The notes: generated from the letters alone by a model not told the origin. 64,000 nt of DNA from CAYNWT01 sp964450955 (GCA_964450955.1 CAYVFI010000014.1:78386-142385); one strand, 5' to 3'. Counted from the first letter of the stretch, positions 51,551 through 61,166 are shown. Numbers and translations are program-made.

Positions 51551-54100
51551 ATGCAAGACTCATCCGCACATCGCGCGTGGCGTTGCATCGCCTTCGCGCT
51601 GGTTCTTAATCTGGTTTGCAATCTGCACGCCCAAGAGGACAAGCCTGCCGCTGACGATGCTGCAATGAAACAGCCCACGATCACGTTCGCTTTCAACGGA
51701 ACGCCGTGGAAGGACGTCATTCAGACACTCGCCGACACCGGTGACCTGGCACTGCACATTGGCGATCTCCCGGTCGGAAGTTTCTCCTACACCGACTCGA
51801 AGGCGTTCACGATTTCTGAAGCGCTTAGTCGAGTGAACCTGTTTCTGCTGCCCGAAGGTTACACACTGGTTCGCAGCGGACGCCTGCTGTCGGTCATCAA
51901 CCTTTCCGATCCGCGCAGTCTTAAGCAGCTGGACAGCCTCGCAAAGCTGGTTGCCGTTGAGAAGCTGGACACACTTCCGGACCACGACGTTGTGAAGTGC
52001 ATTTTCCCGTTGGGTGATCTCAACGCGGCCGACGCCGTTGAAGAACTTAGTGGACTAAGCCTGCTAATGACGCCGACTGAGTTCTCTCGAACCAAACGAT
52101 TGCTGATCGTCGATACGGTCGGAAAACTAAAGACCGTAAAAAGCCTGTTGGCTTCATTTCAGCCGGACCAGTTGGACAACGGAACGCTGGTCAAGAGTTT
52201 TGCTCTTAAGCACGTGGACGCAGAGGACATTCTGATTGTCGCTCGACCCCACATGGGACTGGCGATTGGCGAGATGATTGGAATCGACGTCAGCCTGTCG
52301 GCCGACCCACAAGGCAAGAACCTGTTCATCACCGGCGTCGAGGGCAAGGTCAAGCTGCTGGAGAATCTTATCGCATCACTGGACAAGCCGCAGACCAGTC
52401 TTTCCACAGAAAGCGGCGAGGTCAAACTTAAGGCACACCCCGTCACTGGCGGCAATCTGAACAGCGTTTACAACGTGTTGCTAACACTGCTGGCCGACAA
52501 AGAAGTGCGGCTGTCGGTGGACGCCGAAGCACAAACTATCGTCGCTCTTGCGGACCCCGAAGTGCAGGCCCGTATCGAAGCAACCATCAACCAACTGCAG
52601 GCTTCGGAAGCTGAGTTCGCAGTCATTCAACTGAAGACGGTCGATCCATATCTGGCAATCAGCCTTATCGAACAAATGTTGAACCTTGGCGAGACTGACC
52701 GGCAGAAGAAGGCCGGACTGGAAGCATTTACCCGGCACGGCCGAACGCTGGCTTACGAACTATTTAACTCAGCGGGCGACAGCACGGGCCCACGGATCGA
52801 TGCCGACCCGGTCAACCGCCGCCTGTTCGTTCGCGCGAAAAAACCGATGCTGGAACAGATCAGGCAGATTGTCGCTGAGATCGACAACGCCAGTGGAGCG
52901 ACCGACAATGAAGGCGTTCGAATCATTCCAATCAAAGGTAAACAGGCCGAAAAACTGCTGGAAACAGCAGCCCGCTTCTGGCGTGGGAACAATCCGGTTC
53001 TACTTTTCCCATCAGCCGTCACGACCGACGACGCTCCGAAAGAACGCATTGTCGCAGAGCCCGGCACAGACAACATGGGGTTTGACGATCTGTTCGATGG
53101 ACAGGCGAGGTCCAACGTTGGCGTACGCCTTTTGACCAGCAGCCTTCGCGGCACGGGCGAACCCATCCGCTGCCAGATGACTCCCAACGGATTGCTGATG
53201 CAATGCGAAGATGTGAAGGCGCTGGACAGCTTCGAAGCTCACTTCCGGTCCATCTCCGGACCGGTCGATCAACTGGCCGCACCACCGGTTGTGTTCTATC
53301 TGAAGTATGCCAAACCGGATGACGCGTTAAGAATGCTGGCCGAACTCTTGGACGGAGCCGAAGCAGCCAAGGGCGGTGAGAACGGCGAACTAGTCAGCGG
53401 TGTCTCGTCCGGGTTCAATTCTTACCTTGGCAGCATCGTTTCGTCGAACGAAGGCACCACGACCATGATGAACGATTCCATCACAGTCGTCGCCGACACC
53501 CGCCTGAACCGTTTGATTGCTCAGGGAACCGCCGCGGACATTGAGACGATCGAGGGCTATCTGAAAATCGTTGACAAAGACAGCAGCATCACGGACATCG
53601 AAACCTACGGCAAAACACATGTCATTGCACTAGCCAACACGCAGGCCAGCGAAGTGGCCGAAGTCCTGAAAGAAGCCTACGGTTCACGCCTTGCCAAATC
53701 CGCAGCGAAAGCCGGAGCCTCCGCTGCCCCCGAAAAGCCAGCCAGCCGATCCAAAGCCCCCGCACCCGCGAAGAAAGAAGAACGCAATCTCGAACCACAA
53801 ATGACCATCGCGGTTCACGAACCAAGCAACTCCCTAATCGTCACCGCGCCGGCTCAGTTGTTCGCTCAGGTCGAAGCACTGGCCAAACAAATCGATTCAC
53901 GCAGCGAACAAACCGTTCGCATCATCAACATGCCCAACGGAGTGCCACAGGCCGGGCTCATCCAACAGATCTTTGGCGACCGCGTCACAACCGGCGAATC
54001 GCTGTCCCGGGGCGCATCAGGTTCACGCAGTACTTCGCGAAGCAGAAGCAGCAGCCCAAGACGCAGTAGCAGTTCCCGATCAACAGGATCGAATCGATGA
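51551..54100 (+). CDS. Secretin N-domain (NolW-repeat) protein with Ser/Arg-rich tail
   Basis: An 849-residue exported protein with signal peptide MQDSSAHRAWRCIAFALVLNLVCNLHAQ. Several NolW/secretin N1-like repeats of about 80 residues follow (VKCIFPLGDLNAADAVEELSGL, VKSFALKHVDAEDILIVARPHMGL, VIQLKTVDPYLAISLIEQMLNLG, VIALANTQASEVAEVLKEAYG). No C-terminal beta-barrel secretin domain is seen. The last 30 residues are a Ser/Arg tail (SRGASGSRSTSRSRSSSPRR). It may be a periplasmic ring protein of an unusual secretion or envelope complex. It overlaps the EF-hand gene by 4 nt. Confidence 0.82.
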   Translation: MQDSSAHRAWRCIAFALVLNLVCNLHAQEDKPAADDAAMKQPTITFAFNGTPWKDVIQTLADTGDLALHIGDLPVGSFSYTDSKAFTISEALSRVNLFLLPEGYTLVRSGRLLSVINLSDPRSLKQLDSLAKLVAVEKLDTLPDHDVVKCIFPLGDLNAADAVEELSGLSLLMTPTEFSRTKRLLIVDTVGKLKTVKSLLASFQPDQLDNGTLVKSFALKHVDAEDILIVARPHMGLAIGEMIGIDVSLSADPQGKNLFITGVEGKVKLLENLIASLDKPQTSLSTESGEVKLKAHPVTGGNLNSVYNVLLTLLADKEVRLSVDAEAQTIVALADPEVQARIEATINQLQASEAEFAVIQLKTVDPYLAISLIEQMLNLGETDRQKKAGLEAFTRHGRTLAYELFNSAGDSTGPRIDADPVNRRLFVRAKKPMLEQIRQIVAEIDNASGATDNEGVRIIPIKGKQAEKLLETAARFWRGNNPVLLFPSAVTTDDAPKERIVAEPGTDNMGFDDLFDGQARSNVGVRLLTSSLRGTGEPIRCQMTPNGLLMQCEDVKALDSFEAHFRSISGPVDQLAAPPVVFYLKYAKPDDALRMLAELLDGAEAAKGGENGELVSGVSSGFNSYLGSIVSSNEGTTTMMNDSITVVADTRLNRLIAQGTAADIETIEGYLKIVDKDSSITDIETYGKTHVIALANTQASEVAEVLKEAYGSRLAKSAAKAGASAAPEKPASRSKAPAPAKKEERNLEPQMTIAVHEPSNSLIVTAPAQLFAQVEALAKQIDSRSEQTVRIINMPNGVPQAGLIQQIFGDRVTTGESLSRGASGSRSTSRSRSSSPRRSSSSRSTGSNR

Positions 54101-55938
54101 ACCGTTCCGCTGACCATCCACGTTCGCCCGACAGACAACCATACGTCACCGGTTGGAACTTTGTTGTCCTAATCGTCGCCCTTGCATTCTTGTTCAGCAC
54201 ACCGCAGCAAGCTCACGCACAGGCTGGACTACGTGAAGCATTGGAAGCACTCGACACGAACCAAAACGGCGTGATCGAAGTCGGCGAAATCACGCCACTC
54301 TCGCGGCCTTACCTGGAACGCGTTCTAAAAACCGATCGGCGTTCAATCGACAAAGACCGATCCATTTCACGCATCATGGAATACGTTCGTATTCATTACG
54401 CAATCAAGAACGGTGTATCAGGCAAGGATGTCCAGCCGACCCCCGAAAACAGAGTCAAAGGCTTCGGGCCGGATCCAGACAAACCCATCGTGCCGGGCTT
54501 TGGTCTTGGGCGAATCAAGTATCCGTACAAACAGGAGGATCTTGACGAGGCCGACGAGACGCTTGGACGCTACGACAAAAATGGCGACGGCTTAATAAGT
54601 CGAGCCGAAGCAATGCGTTCCAGATGGACTCATCGAAACCCCTTCGACGACGACATCAACAAAGATGACCAGCTAAGTAAAATGGAACTCACCCAACGGT
54701 ACGCTCGACGACGCCTGTTGGAAGAAGATGTCGACGAACTGCGACAAAAAGCTAAGCGTGTCGGCAAAGACCTGGAAGCCAGCCGCAAACGACGAACAGA
54801 CGATTCTCAGTGGTGGCGTCAGGGCGGAAGTAGTTTTTGGCTAACTGCCTCGCTGATGGGCCGATTCGACGCGAACCGAAACGGCCGACTGGAAGTTGAA
54901 GAGACGGCATCGCTGGGCATTCCCGCATCGAAACTGGATCTCGATGGCGACGGCGAGATTCTCCGCGACGAACTGTTCCCGCTTATCAAGCTCATGCAGG
55001 ACAAAGCCGGCGACATGACGGTTGGACTGCCGGGCTGGTTCTACGAAGTCGATGAGAACCGCGACAAACAGGTTTCGCTGGCCGAGTTCGCGGCAGTCAG
55101 TCGGCGGCTAAGCGAGTTCCGGTTGCTGGACGTTAACGGTGACGGGTTGCTGACCGTGAAAGAGGCCTCGGCGGCTGAATCGATTGTTGGTGGCAACTAC
55201 CGCAATGAGCGAGCGGAAGTGTTGCCTCCGCAACGAACAATCATTTCAGAAATCGACATCGAAGACGACTTCCTGGTTGGCGATCTGGACGTGATGGTTT
55301 CGATTACGCACTCACACGTTGGACACCTGGACGCGTTCCTCACCAGCCCCGACGGACAGCGAGTCGAACTGTTTTCTGAAGTCGGTGGCGGTGGCGATCA
55401 CTTCGAGAACACGATCTTCGACGATCAATCACCGGTGCCAATCACCAAAGCCAAACCGCCATTCAAAGGAAAGTTCCGCTCGAAAGGCCCCGAACGCAAT
55501 CAGCCCGGTTTAAACGCGTTCAATGACAAGAGCGTCAAAGGCGTGTGGCAATTGGTCGTCCGCGGAACCCGGAGCGACCGCTTCGGAATGCTGCACAGTT
55601 GGAGCCTTAACGTTACGCCGAAGGACGACATCCCCCAACGCACAAAGCAGGACGCGGATGACGAAGATAAGTCGCCCGGCGACGAAGACAGGGCAGCGAA
55701 GCCTGAGAAGAAAAAGATGGGCTCGATCTTCGACCAGATCTCCAACTTCGCAGCCGGTGGTGACGCCGACGGGGAAAGACGAGGCAAGAGACAAGATGGC
55801 GATCGAGAAGCCAGACGAGCTGAGAACGCCCGGCGAAAAGCTGAATGGAAAGAACAGCAGGCTCGCCGCCGATCCGAAGCAGCGCAAAAGGACGGCAACG
55901 GGCCGGCGAAGAAGAAAACGAAGAAAAAAGACAACTAG
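54097..55938 (+). CDS. Exported EF-hand and P-domain protein
   Basis: A 613-residue protein with an ATGA overlap of the upstream stop. A signal-like segment (FVVLIVALAFLFSTPQQAHA) spans residues 22-41. Seven EF-hand or EF-like loops are visible at about 53, 160, 186, 258, 281, 319 and 345, several perfect (DKNGDGLISRAE, DLDGDGEILRDE, DVNGDGLLTVKE). A proprotein-convertase P domain follows at 380-507 (DVMVSITHSHVGHLDAFLTSPDG, GVWQLVVRGTRSDRFGMLHSWSL). The C-terminal 100 residues are highly charged and Lys/Arg-rich. No protease domain is present, so the P domain stands alone. It likely binds calcium at the cell surface together with its coupled NolW-repeat partner. Confidence 0.85.
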   Translation: MNRSADHPRSPDRQPYVTGWNFVVLIVALAFLFSTPQQAHAQAGLREALEALDTNQNGVIEVGEITPLSRPYLERVLKTDRRSIDKDRSISRIMEYVRIHYAIKNGVSGKDVQPTPENRVKGFGPDPDKPIVPGFGLGRIKYPYKQEDLDEADETLGRYDKNGDGLISRAEAMRSRWTHRNPFDDDINKDDQLSKMELTQRYARRRLLEEDVDELRQKAKRVGKDLEASRKRRTDDSQWWRQGGSSFWLTASLMGRFDANRNGRLEVEETASLGIPASKLDLDGDGEILRDELFPLIKLMQDKAGDMTVGLPGWFYEVDENRDKQVSLAEFAAVSRRLSEFRLLDVNGDGLLTVKEASAAESIVGGNYRNERAEVLPPQRTIISEIDIEDDFLVGDLDVMVSITHSHVGHLDAFLTSPDGQRVELFSEVGGGGDHFENTIFDDQSPVPITKAKPPFKGKFRSKGPERNQPGLNAFNDKSVKGVWQLVVRGTRSDRFGMLHSWSLNVTPKDDIPQRTKQDADDEDKSPGDEDRAAKPEKKKMGSIFDQISNFAAGGDADGERRGKRQDGDREARRAENARRKAEWKEQQARRRSEAAQKDGNGPAKKKTKKKDN

Positions 55939-56046
55939 CGGGCCCAGCAGACAAGGAAATCAGCGGCTTCAGATCGCCGTGTGCGGAACAACCCGGAATT
56001 TGTGCGATTTTCTGTAACATCCCTCAGCCTCACGGTAAGTACTCGC

Positions 56047-56053
56047 GGAGGAG
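56047..56053 (+). promoter_or_regulatory. Ribosome-binding site fixing a TTG start
   Basis: GGAGGAG lies 6 nt before the TTG at 56060. The strength of this site supports TTG as the sigma factor start; the domain starts directly after it. Confidence 0.8.
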
Positions 56054-56059
56054 CCACCA

Positions 56060-56584
56060 TTGGCCGCGTCGGATCAAACAGAACACTTTGTTCAGCAGCT
56101 GGCTGAGAACCAAAACCGGATTTACGGGTACGTCTATTCCTTGCTGGCCGACCACAGCCGCGCTGCCGATGTGGTTCAGGAAACCAACCTTGTCCTTTGG
56201 CGGAAGATTGACGAGTTCAAGCCAGGCAAACCGTTCCTTCCCTGGGCATTTGCGATCGCTAGGTTCCAGGTTCTGGCCAACATTCGCGATAAGAAACGCG
56301 ATCGGGTTTTGTTGGATTCGGAACTGGCTGACAAAGTTGCTGAAGAAGTCAGCCAGCAAGCCGGTCAATTTGACGAGTTGCGAATCGCGTTGCGATCATG
56401 CCTCCAGTCGTTGACACCAGCCAATCGTGATCTGGTCCATCGAAGATACATGCAAGCCATGTCGATTGCAGACGTTTCCACCGCGGTCGATCGCACAGCC
56501 GGGTCGATCAAAGTCGCACTGCTGCGTGTTCGTCGCCAACTAGCCGAATGCGTTGAACGACGTCTTGCGGAGCCAACGTCATGA
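56060..56584 (+). CDS. ECF RNA polymerase sigma factor (planctomycete type)
   Basis: A 174-residue sigma-70 family protein with only regions 2 and 4. Region 2 includes NRIYGYVYSLLADHSRAADVVQETNLVLWRKIDEF and FLPWAFAIARFQVLANIRD; region 4 includes SLTPANRDLVHRRYMQAMSIADVSTAVDRTAGSIKVALLRVRRQL with the helix-turn-helix for the -35 element. This matches the Rhodopirellula/Verrucomicrobium ECF group. The TTG start has a strong ribosome-binding site. The stop overlaps the FecR gene by 4 nt, typical for a sigma factor and its membrane regulator, and it likely controls this very operon. Confidence 0.92.
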   Translation: MAASDQTEHFVQQLAENQNRIYGYVYSLLADHSRAADVVQETNLVLWRKIDEFKPGKPFLPWAFAIARFQVLANIRDKKRDRVLLDSELADKVAEEVSQQAGQFDELRIALRSCLQSLTPANRDLVHRRYMQAMSIADVSTAVDRTAGSIKVALLRVRRQLAECVERRLAEPTS

Positions 56585-58194
56585 GCGAAAACCAATTCGA
56601 AGAACTGGAATCATTGTTATTCGATTGGGAGTCCGGAACGCTGGACGATGCTGGCGTCGAACGGTTCCGCGAGATCCTCCGAAACAGCAAAGCGGCCCGC
56701 GAGCACTACGCGAAGCTGCAGATGCTGACCGCAGCCATGAAACTAGACGGCGATGCCGGATTGCAGTCTGTCAACCAAATCGCTGAACAGCAGGGATCGA
56801 AACCTCGTCGGAAGTCGGCCGTGAACGGGTGGATCATCGCAGCCACTTTTCTGTCCTGCGTTCTCATCGGGCGACTTGCCTTCCTTGAGTTCTCAACAAG
56901 AACTCAACAAACCGTTGCAGAAGCCTCCACCGAACCAACTTCTCAGGGTGTCGCAATCGTCACGCGATTGGTTGACGCGGTTTGGGAACCAGGCAGCCCA
57001 ACGTTCGCATCCGGCGAAGCACTCTCGCCCTGTCACGTCGCATTGCAGTCTGGCTTCGTTCAAATCGAGTTCTTCTGCGGAGCCACCGTGGTCCTGGAAG
57101 GCCCCGCCGATCTTGAACTCCAGTCAGCAACACACGCCCGAATCCACAGCGGACGCCTGCGGGCGCAGGTTCCACCTGCAGCACGAGGCTTCTCTGTACT
57201 GGCTGGCGACATGAAAGTGGTTGACCTGGGAACCGAGTTTGGACTTTCGATTTCCGACAAAGGCGCAAACGTGCAAGTGTTTGATGGCGAAGTGGAACTC
57301 CACGAACCAGACACCGACACCCGCAATCTCACCACCGGTCAGGCTCTCACCCGTTCGCCGGACGGCAACTATTCGAAAACAACTGTCGCCCCCGGTTCGT
57401 TCGTCGATATCGCAGCTCTGGAATCACGATCACGAAATCAGCGAACGGTGAGATACGATCGCTGGAAGCTGGCGTCTGACAAATTGCGACGCGATCCGCG
57501 ACTAATTGCCTACTACGCCTTCGAAGACACCAACACGCACGCCCGAAAACTACTAAGCAGCATCGAACCGTCGAACACCGAACTTGACGGAGCGATTGTC
57601 GGAGCAGACCGAACCACGGGCCGCTGGCTCACCAAAAGCGCGCTGGAGTTTAAGAGACCGGCAGATCGGGTTCGTGTACAGATTCCGGGCGAGTTCTCAT
57701 CGCTGACCTTCGCAGCATGGGTTCGCATCGACAGCCTGGACCGCCAGTACAATTCGCTGTTTCTAACGGACAACTACAACATCGGCGAACCTCACTGGCA
57801 GATTCTTGAGACAGGTCAGATTTACTTTTCGGTCCGACAAACGAAACGCGGACAAAAGGGCCCGGCAGACTACAAGTCACGATCGAAGCCGTTTTGGAAC
57901 CCATCACTAAGCGGCCAATGGCTGCACCTGGCGGTCGTGTATGACGTCGATCACGAACGCATCACCCATTATCTCAACGGGAACATACTCAGCACTGAGT
58001 CTGTTCCGTCAAAACAAATCGCCCGGACAACGCGAATCGGCACCGCTTCAATCGGCAACTGGGCGGCTCCCACCCGGCCGGATGCAAAGTTTGCGATTCG
58101 CAACCTCAACGGCCGAATTGACGAACTCGCTTTGTTCGCCGCAGCGTTGAGTGACAATGAAGTGGCATCGATTTACGAGAACGGCAAACCATGA
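56581..58194 (+). CDS. FecR-domain / LamG transmembrane regulator
   Basis: A 537-residue protein. A cytosolic N-terminus of about 80 residues (FEELESLLFDWESGTLDDAG) resembles the anti-sigma part of FecR-like regulators. One membrane helix follows at 84-102, then a FecR domain (residues about 150-260: GATVVLEGPADLELQS, GFSVLAGDMKVVDLGTEFGL). The C-terminal half has a LamG/concanavalin-like domain (FAAWVRIDSLDRQYNSLFLTDNYN). It should sense an extracellular ligand, perhaps a glycan, and control the sigma factor with which its start is coupled (ATGA). Its own stop overlaps the start of the PSD1 gene. Confidence 0.9.
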   Translation: MSENQFEELESLLFDWESGTLDDAGVERFREILRNSKAAREHYAKLQMLTAAMKLDGDAGLQSVNQIAEQQGSKPRRKSAVNGWIIAATFLSCVLIGRLAFLEFSTRTQQTVAEASTEPTSQGVAIVTRLVDAVWEPGSPTFASGEALSPCHVALQSGFVQIEFFCGATVVLEGPADLELQSATHARIHSGRLRAQVPPAARGFSVLAGDMKVVDLGTEFGLSISDKGANVQVFDGEVELHEPDTDTRNLTTGQALTRSPDGNYSKTTVAPGSFVDIAALESRSRNQRTVRYDRWKLASDKLRRDPRLIAYYAFEDTNTHARKLLSSIEPSNTELDGAIVGADRTTGRWLTKSALEFKRPADRVRVQIPGEFSSLTFAAWVRIDSLDRQYNSLFLTDNYNIGEPHWQILETGQIYFSVRQTKRGQKGPADYKSRSKPFWNPSLSGQWLHLAVVYDVDHERITHYLNGNILSTESVPSKQIARTTRIGTASIGNWAAPTRPDAKFAIRNLNGRIDELALFAAALSDNEVASIYENGKP

Positions 58195-61166
58195 GCGAAA
58201 AAGAATATCGAATGTCGAACAAGGAATTTCGAATGACGAAGGGGCACGCTCCAACGGAAGCACTGACCGATTCCGAGAACAGATGTTCGTCGAACACACA
58301 ACTTCCAACTTCGACATTCCTTGTTCGACATTCAACATTCAAAACAGCAGCCATCGCGCTCGCGTTCCTCTCCACTGCGCTACCCGGGCTCGCCCAGGAC
58401 ACCGACGCAGACAGACTATTCACACTTCGAGTGCTCCCGGTTCTCAAAGAGAAGTGCCTGGGTTGTCACGGCGATAAGCCAGATGACCTAAAGGGCGAAT
58501 TCGACATCCGCAGCCGCGCCGCATTGCTAAAGGGCGGCGAGTCCGAAGAGCCCGCGCTTATTCCCGGCAATCCCGAAGACAGCCCGCTGTATCAGGCAGT
58601 GATTTGGGATGGGCTGGAGATGCCACCGAAGGAAAATGATCGCCTGACGAAGAAGCAAACCGACCACATCCGCGATTGGATCAAAGCCGGCGCTCCGTGG
58701 CCGGATAAAGCGACACAAGACAAGATCCGCAAAGCCGAATGGTCTGTTCGCGAAAACGAAGACGGCCGCATCGTTGATACCAGCGGCGGACTGGCCGACG
58801 AATGGACTTATCGCCGGTATCAGGCCAATGATATTTGGGCGTTCCAACCGGTTAAGAAGTCTGAAGTTGAAAGGATGAAGGCGGAAGGTCAGCATCCCGT
58901 TGACTTCTTTGTCGAACGCAAGCTGAAGCAGGCGGGGCTGGAACCCGCACCGCAAGCAGACCCGAAGACGTTAATGCGTCGAGCGTCCTACGACCTCACC
59001 GGACTACCACCAGGACCGGCCGACTACTTCAACTTCTTTAAACAGTGGGAAACGGACTGGGTCAAAGCCTGGGACAACCACATCACAAATCTCTTAGACA
59101 GCGATCACTACGGCGAACGCTGGGCCCAGCACTGGCTGGATGTGGTTCGCTACGCCGACACCGCAGGTTTCTCAAACGACTACGAACGTTCCAATGCCTG
59201 GCGATACCGCGACTACGTCATCCGTTCGTTCAACAAAGACAAACCGTACAACGACTTCATCGTCGAACAAATCGCCGGCGACGAACTGGCTGCGCGAAGG
59301 AAGAAGGATAAAGGCGGAAGGCAGAAGTCCAAAGTTCAACCTTCCTCCTTCAGCCTTCCGCCTTCTTCCGAACTCATCGTCGCCACTGGATTCCTGCGCA
59401 TGGGTCCGTTTGGAACCGCGATGATTCCGCAGGAAGAGATACGGCAGATCTACCGCGACGATTTGGTTCACATCGTTGGGCAGTCGTTCCTGTCGATGCC
59501 AATGCGGTGCTGCAAGTGCCATGACCATAAGTTCGACCCCATCCCAACACGCGACTATTACCGCATGTATGCGGCGTTCTCGACAACACAGCCGGCCGAA
59601 GTGAAAGCCGATTTCCTTCCCGAAGAGAACCGCGAAGGAACCGCTGAGAAAAAGAAACTGGTCACACAGCTGCTGGCCTACGCCACAGAGAAACGCGACA
59701 GCCTCTACGAAAAACGCGAGACCGAAGCCAAACGCTGGTACGCTGAACACGAACTCCCATACAAGAACGAGAACGAGCGAAAGAACGATCCGGAAGATCA
59801 AAAGCCACCTCGCCACTGCGGGCTCAGCCCGGAAGAGCAGGGCAGACTGAAGGTTCGCGAACAGGACTGCTGGATCTGGGAACGCCGACTGGAACGGTTC
59901 GAACCGCTGGCCCAAAGCGTCTACAGCGGTCAGGACCAGTACCTCAACGCCCGCAAGATGCGAAAGAAGGGAAGCAAACCCAACTGGAAACCAACCAGCT
60001 TCATCCTCACCGGCGGCGCACTGGACGCGAAGGGAGCGAAGGTCGTACCCGGTGTTCTCAGCGGAACCCAACTACCAATCTCCGCCAGCGCAGAAGACCC
60101 GTTTGTCATCCCGGAAGACATCGCCGGCCGCCGACTGGCGCTCGCAAAGTGGATCGCCAGCGACCAAAACCCGCTCACCGCGCGTTCGTTTGTAAACCGC
60201 ATCTGGCACTACCACTTCGGTAGAGGACTGGTCGATACGCCCAATAACTTCGGAGCCAAAGGCGGCAAGCCAACACACCCGGAACTATTGGATTGGCTCA
60301 CGGCCGACTTCATCGAAAACGGCTGGAAGGTCAAACGACTGCACCGCCTCATTATGACCTCCGACACCTACCGCCGATCGGGCAAACACCCGAATCAACA
60401 GCAACTCGACGCCAAAGACCCCAACAACAAACTGCTGGCTCGCTTCTCGCCAAGGCGACTCACTGCTGAAGAACTTCGCGACAGCATGCTGAAGATCACC
60501 GGCGAACTAAACACGGAAATGGGCGGCGTCCCAATCATGCCTGAGATCAACATGGAAGTCGCTCTCCAACCTCGCATGATTCAGTTCTCCATCGCGCCGG
60601 CTCACCAACCATCGCGAACACCCGCAGAACGCAACCGCCGCACAATTTACACGTACCGAGTTCGCGGGCAGGCAGATCCGATGCTGGAAATCCTTAACCA
60701 ACCCAACCCCAACGAATCGTGCGAAACGCGAGACTCAGCCGCCGTGTCACCACAAGCTTTCACGCTCATGAACAGCGACACAATCACCGACCGTTCCATC
60801 GCCTTCGCAAATCGACTCATCAGCGATCACCCCAACGAACGCAAAGCCCAAATCGCCCGCGCGTTCCATCTAACCTACGGTCGAAACCCAACAGAAGCCG
60901 AATCCAAATCACTCGCCGACTACTACACAAAGATGAGCGAATATCACACCGCCAACTCACCACAGAAAGTCGAGTACCCCAAATACGTCACCCGCTCACT
61001 AGTCGAAGAATTCACCGGCGACCCCTTCACATTCCAGGAATGGCTGAATGTGTATGAAGACTACGTACCTGATGCAAAACCGTGGACGGTTTCTGCTGAT
61101 GTCCGGGCGCTGGCGGATGTTTGTTTGTTGCTGTTGAATTCGAATGAGTTCGTCTACGTCTACTGA
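58191..61166 (+). CDS. Planctomycete cytochrome C / DUF1549 / DUF1553 (PSD1) protein with repeat-derived inserts
   Basis: A 991-residue protein starting at an ATG that overlaps the FecR stop (ATGA). A cytochrome C domain with CLGCH lies near residue 88. DUF1549 has WLDVVRYADTAGFSNDYERSN and CCKCHDHKFDPIPTRDYY, and DUF1553 has FVNRIWHYHFGRGLVDTPNNFG and RRLTAEELRDSML. The signal peptide (TAAIALAFLSTALPGLAQ) begins only near residue 53: the first 50 codons are mostly an inverted repeat (58203-58340) read in frame. A second hairpin (59299-59369) adds about 24 residues near 370-393, rich in Lys then Ser/Pro. Both inserts keep the frame. Confidence 0.9.
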   Translation: MSEKEYRMSNKEFRMTKGHAPTEALTDSENRCSSNTQLPTSTFLVRHSTFKTAAIALAFLSTALPGLAQDTDADRLFTLRVLPVLKEKCLGCHGDKPDDLKGEFDIRSRAALLKGGESEEPALIPGNPEDSPLYQAVIWDGLEMPPKENDRLTKKQTDHIRDWIKAGAPWPDKATQDKIRKAEWSVRENEDGRIVDTSGGLADEWTYRRYQANDIWAFQPVKKSEVERMKAEGQHPVDFFVERKLKQAGLEPAPQADPKTLMRRASYDLTGLPPGPADYFNFFKQWETDWVKAWDNHITNLLDSDHYGERWAQHWLDVVRYADTAGFSNDYERSNAWRYRDYVIRSFNKDKPYNDFIVEQIAGDELAARRKKDKGGRQKSKVQPSSFSLPPSSELIVATGFLRMGPFGTAMIPQEEIRQIYRDDLVHIVGQSFLSMPMRCCKCHDHKFDPIPTRDYYRMYAAFSTTQPAEVKADFLPEENREGTAEKKKLVTQLLAYATEKRDSLYEKRETEAKRWYAEHELPYKNENERKNDPEDQKPPRHCGLSPEEQGRLKVREQDCWIWERRLERFEPLAQSVYSGQDQYLNARKMRKKGSKPNWKPTSFILTGGALDAKGAKVVPGVLSGTQLPISASAEDPFVIPEDIAGRRLALAKWIASDQNPLTARSFVNRIWHYHFGRGLVDTPNNFGAKGGKPTHPELLDWLTADFIENGWKVKRLHRLIMTSDTYRRSGKHPNQQQLDAKDPNNKLLARFSPRRLTAEELRDSMLKITGELNTEMGGVPIMPEINMEVALQPRMIQFSIAPAHQPSRTPAERNRRTIYTYRVRGQADPMLEILNQPNPNESCETRDSAAVSPQAFTLMNSDTITDRSIAFANRLISDHPNERKAQIARAFHLTYGRNPTEAESKSLADYYTKMSEYHTANSPQKVEYPKYVTRSLVEEFTGDPFTFQEWLNVYEDYVPDAKPWTVSADVRALADVCLLLLNSNEFVYVY
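58203..58340. repeat. Palindromic element translated within the PSD1 N-terminus
   Basis: The 39-nt arms 58203-58241 and 58302-58340 are inverted copies, matching at 32 of 39 positions around a 60-nt loop. The core AATGTCGAACAAGGAAT is perfect. The whole element is open in the PSD1 frame and encodes residues 5-50, lying exactly between a translationally coupled ATG and the true signal peptide. Confidence 0.85.
59299..59369. repeat. Purine/pyrimidine hairpin inserted in frame in PSD1
   Basis: The arms 59299-59327 (A/G-rich) and 59341-59369 (C/T-rich) are inverted copies, matching at 23 of 29 positions around a 13-nt loop. The right arm contains CCTTCAGCCTTCCGCCTTC, which matches 18 of 19 bases of the element arm at 61558-61576. 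It is a gene-less version of the same repeat family, carried in frame between IAGDELAA and LIVATGFLRMGP of the DUF1549 domain. Confidence 0.8.
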
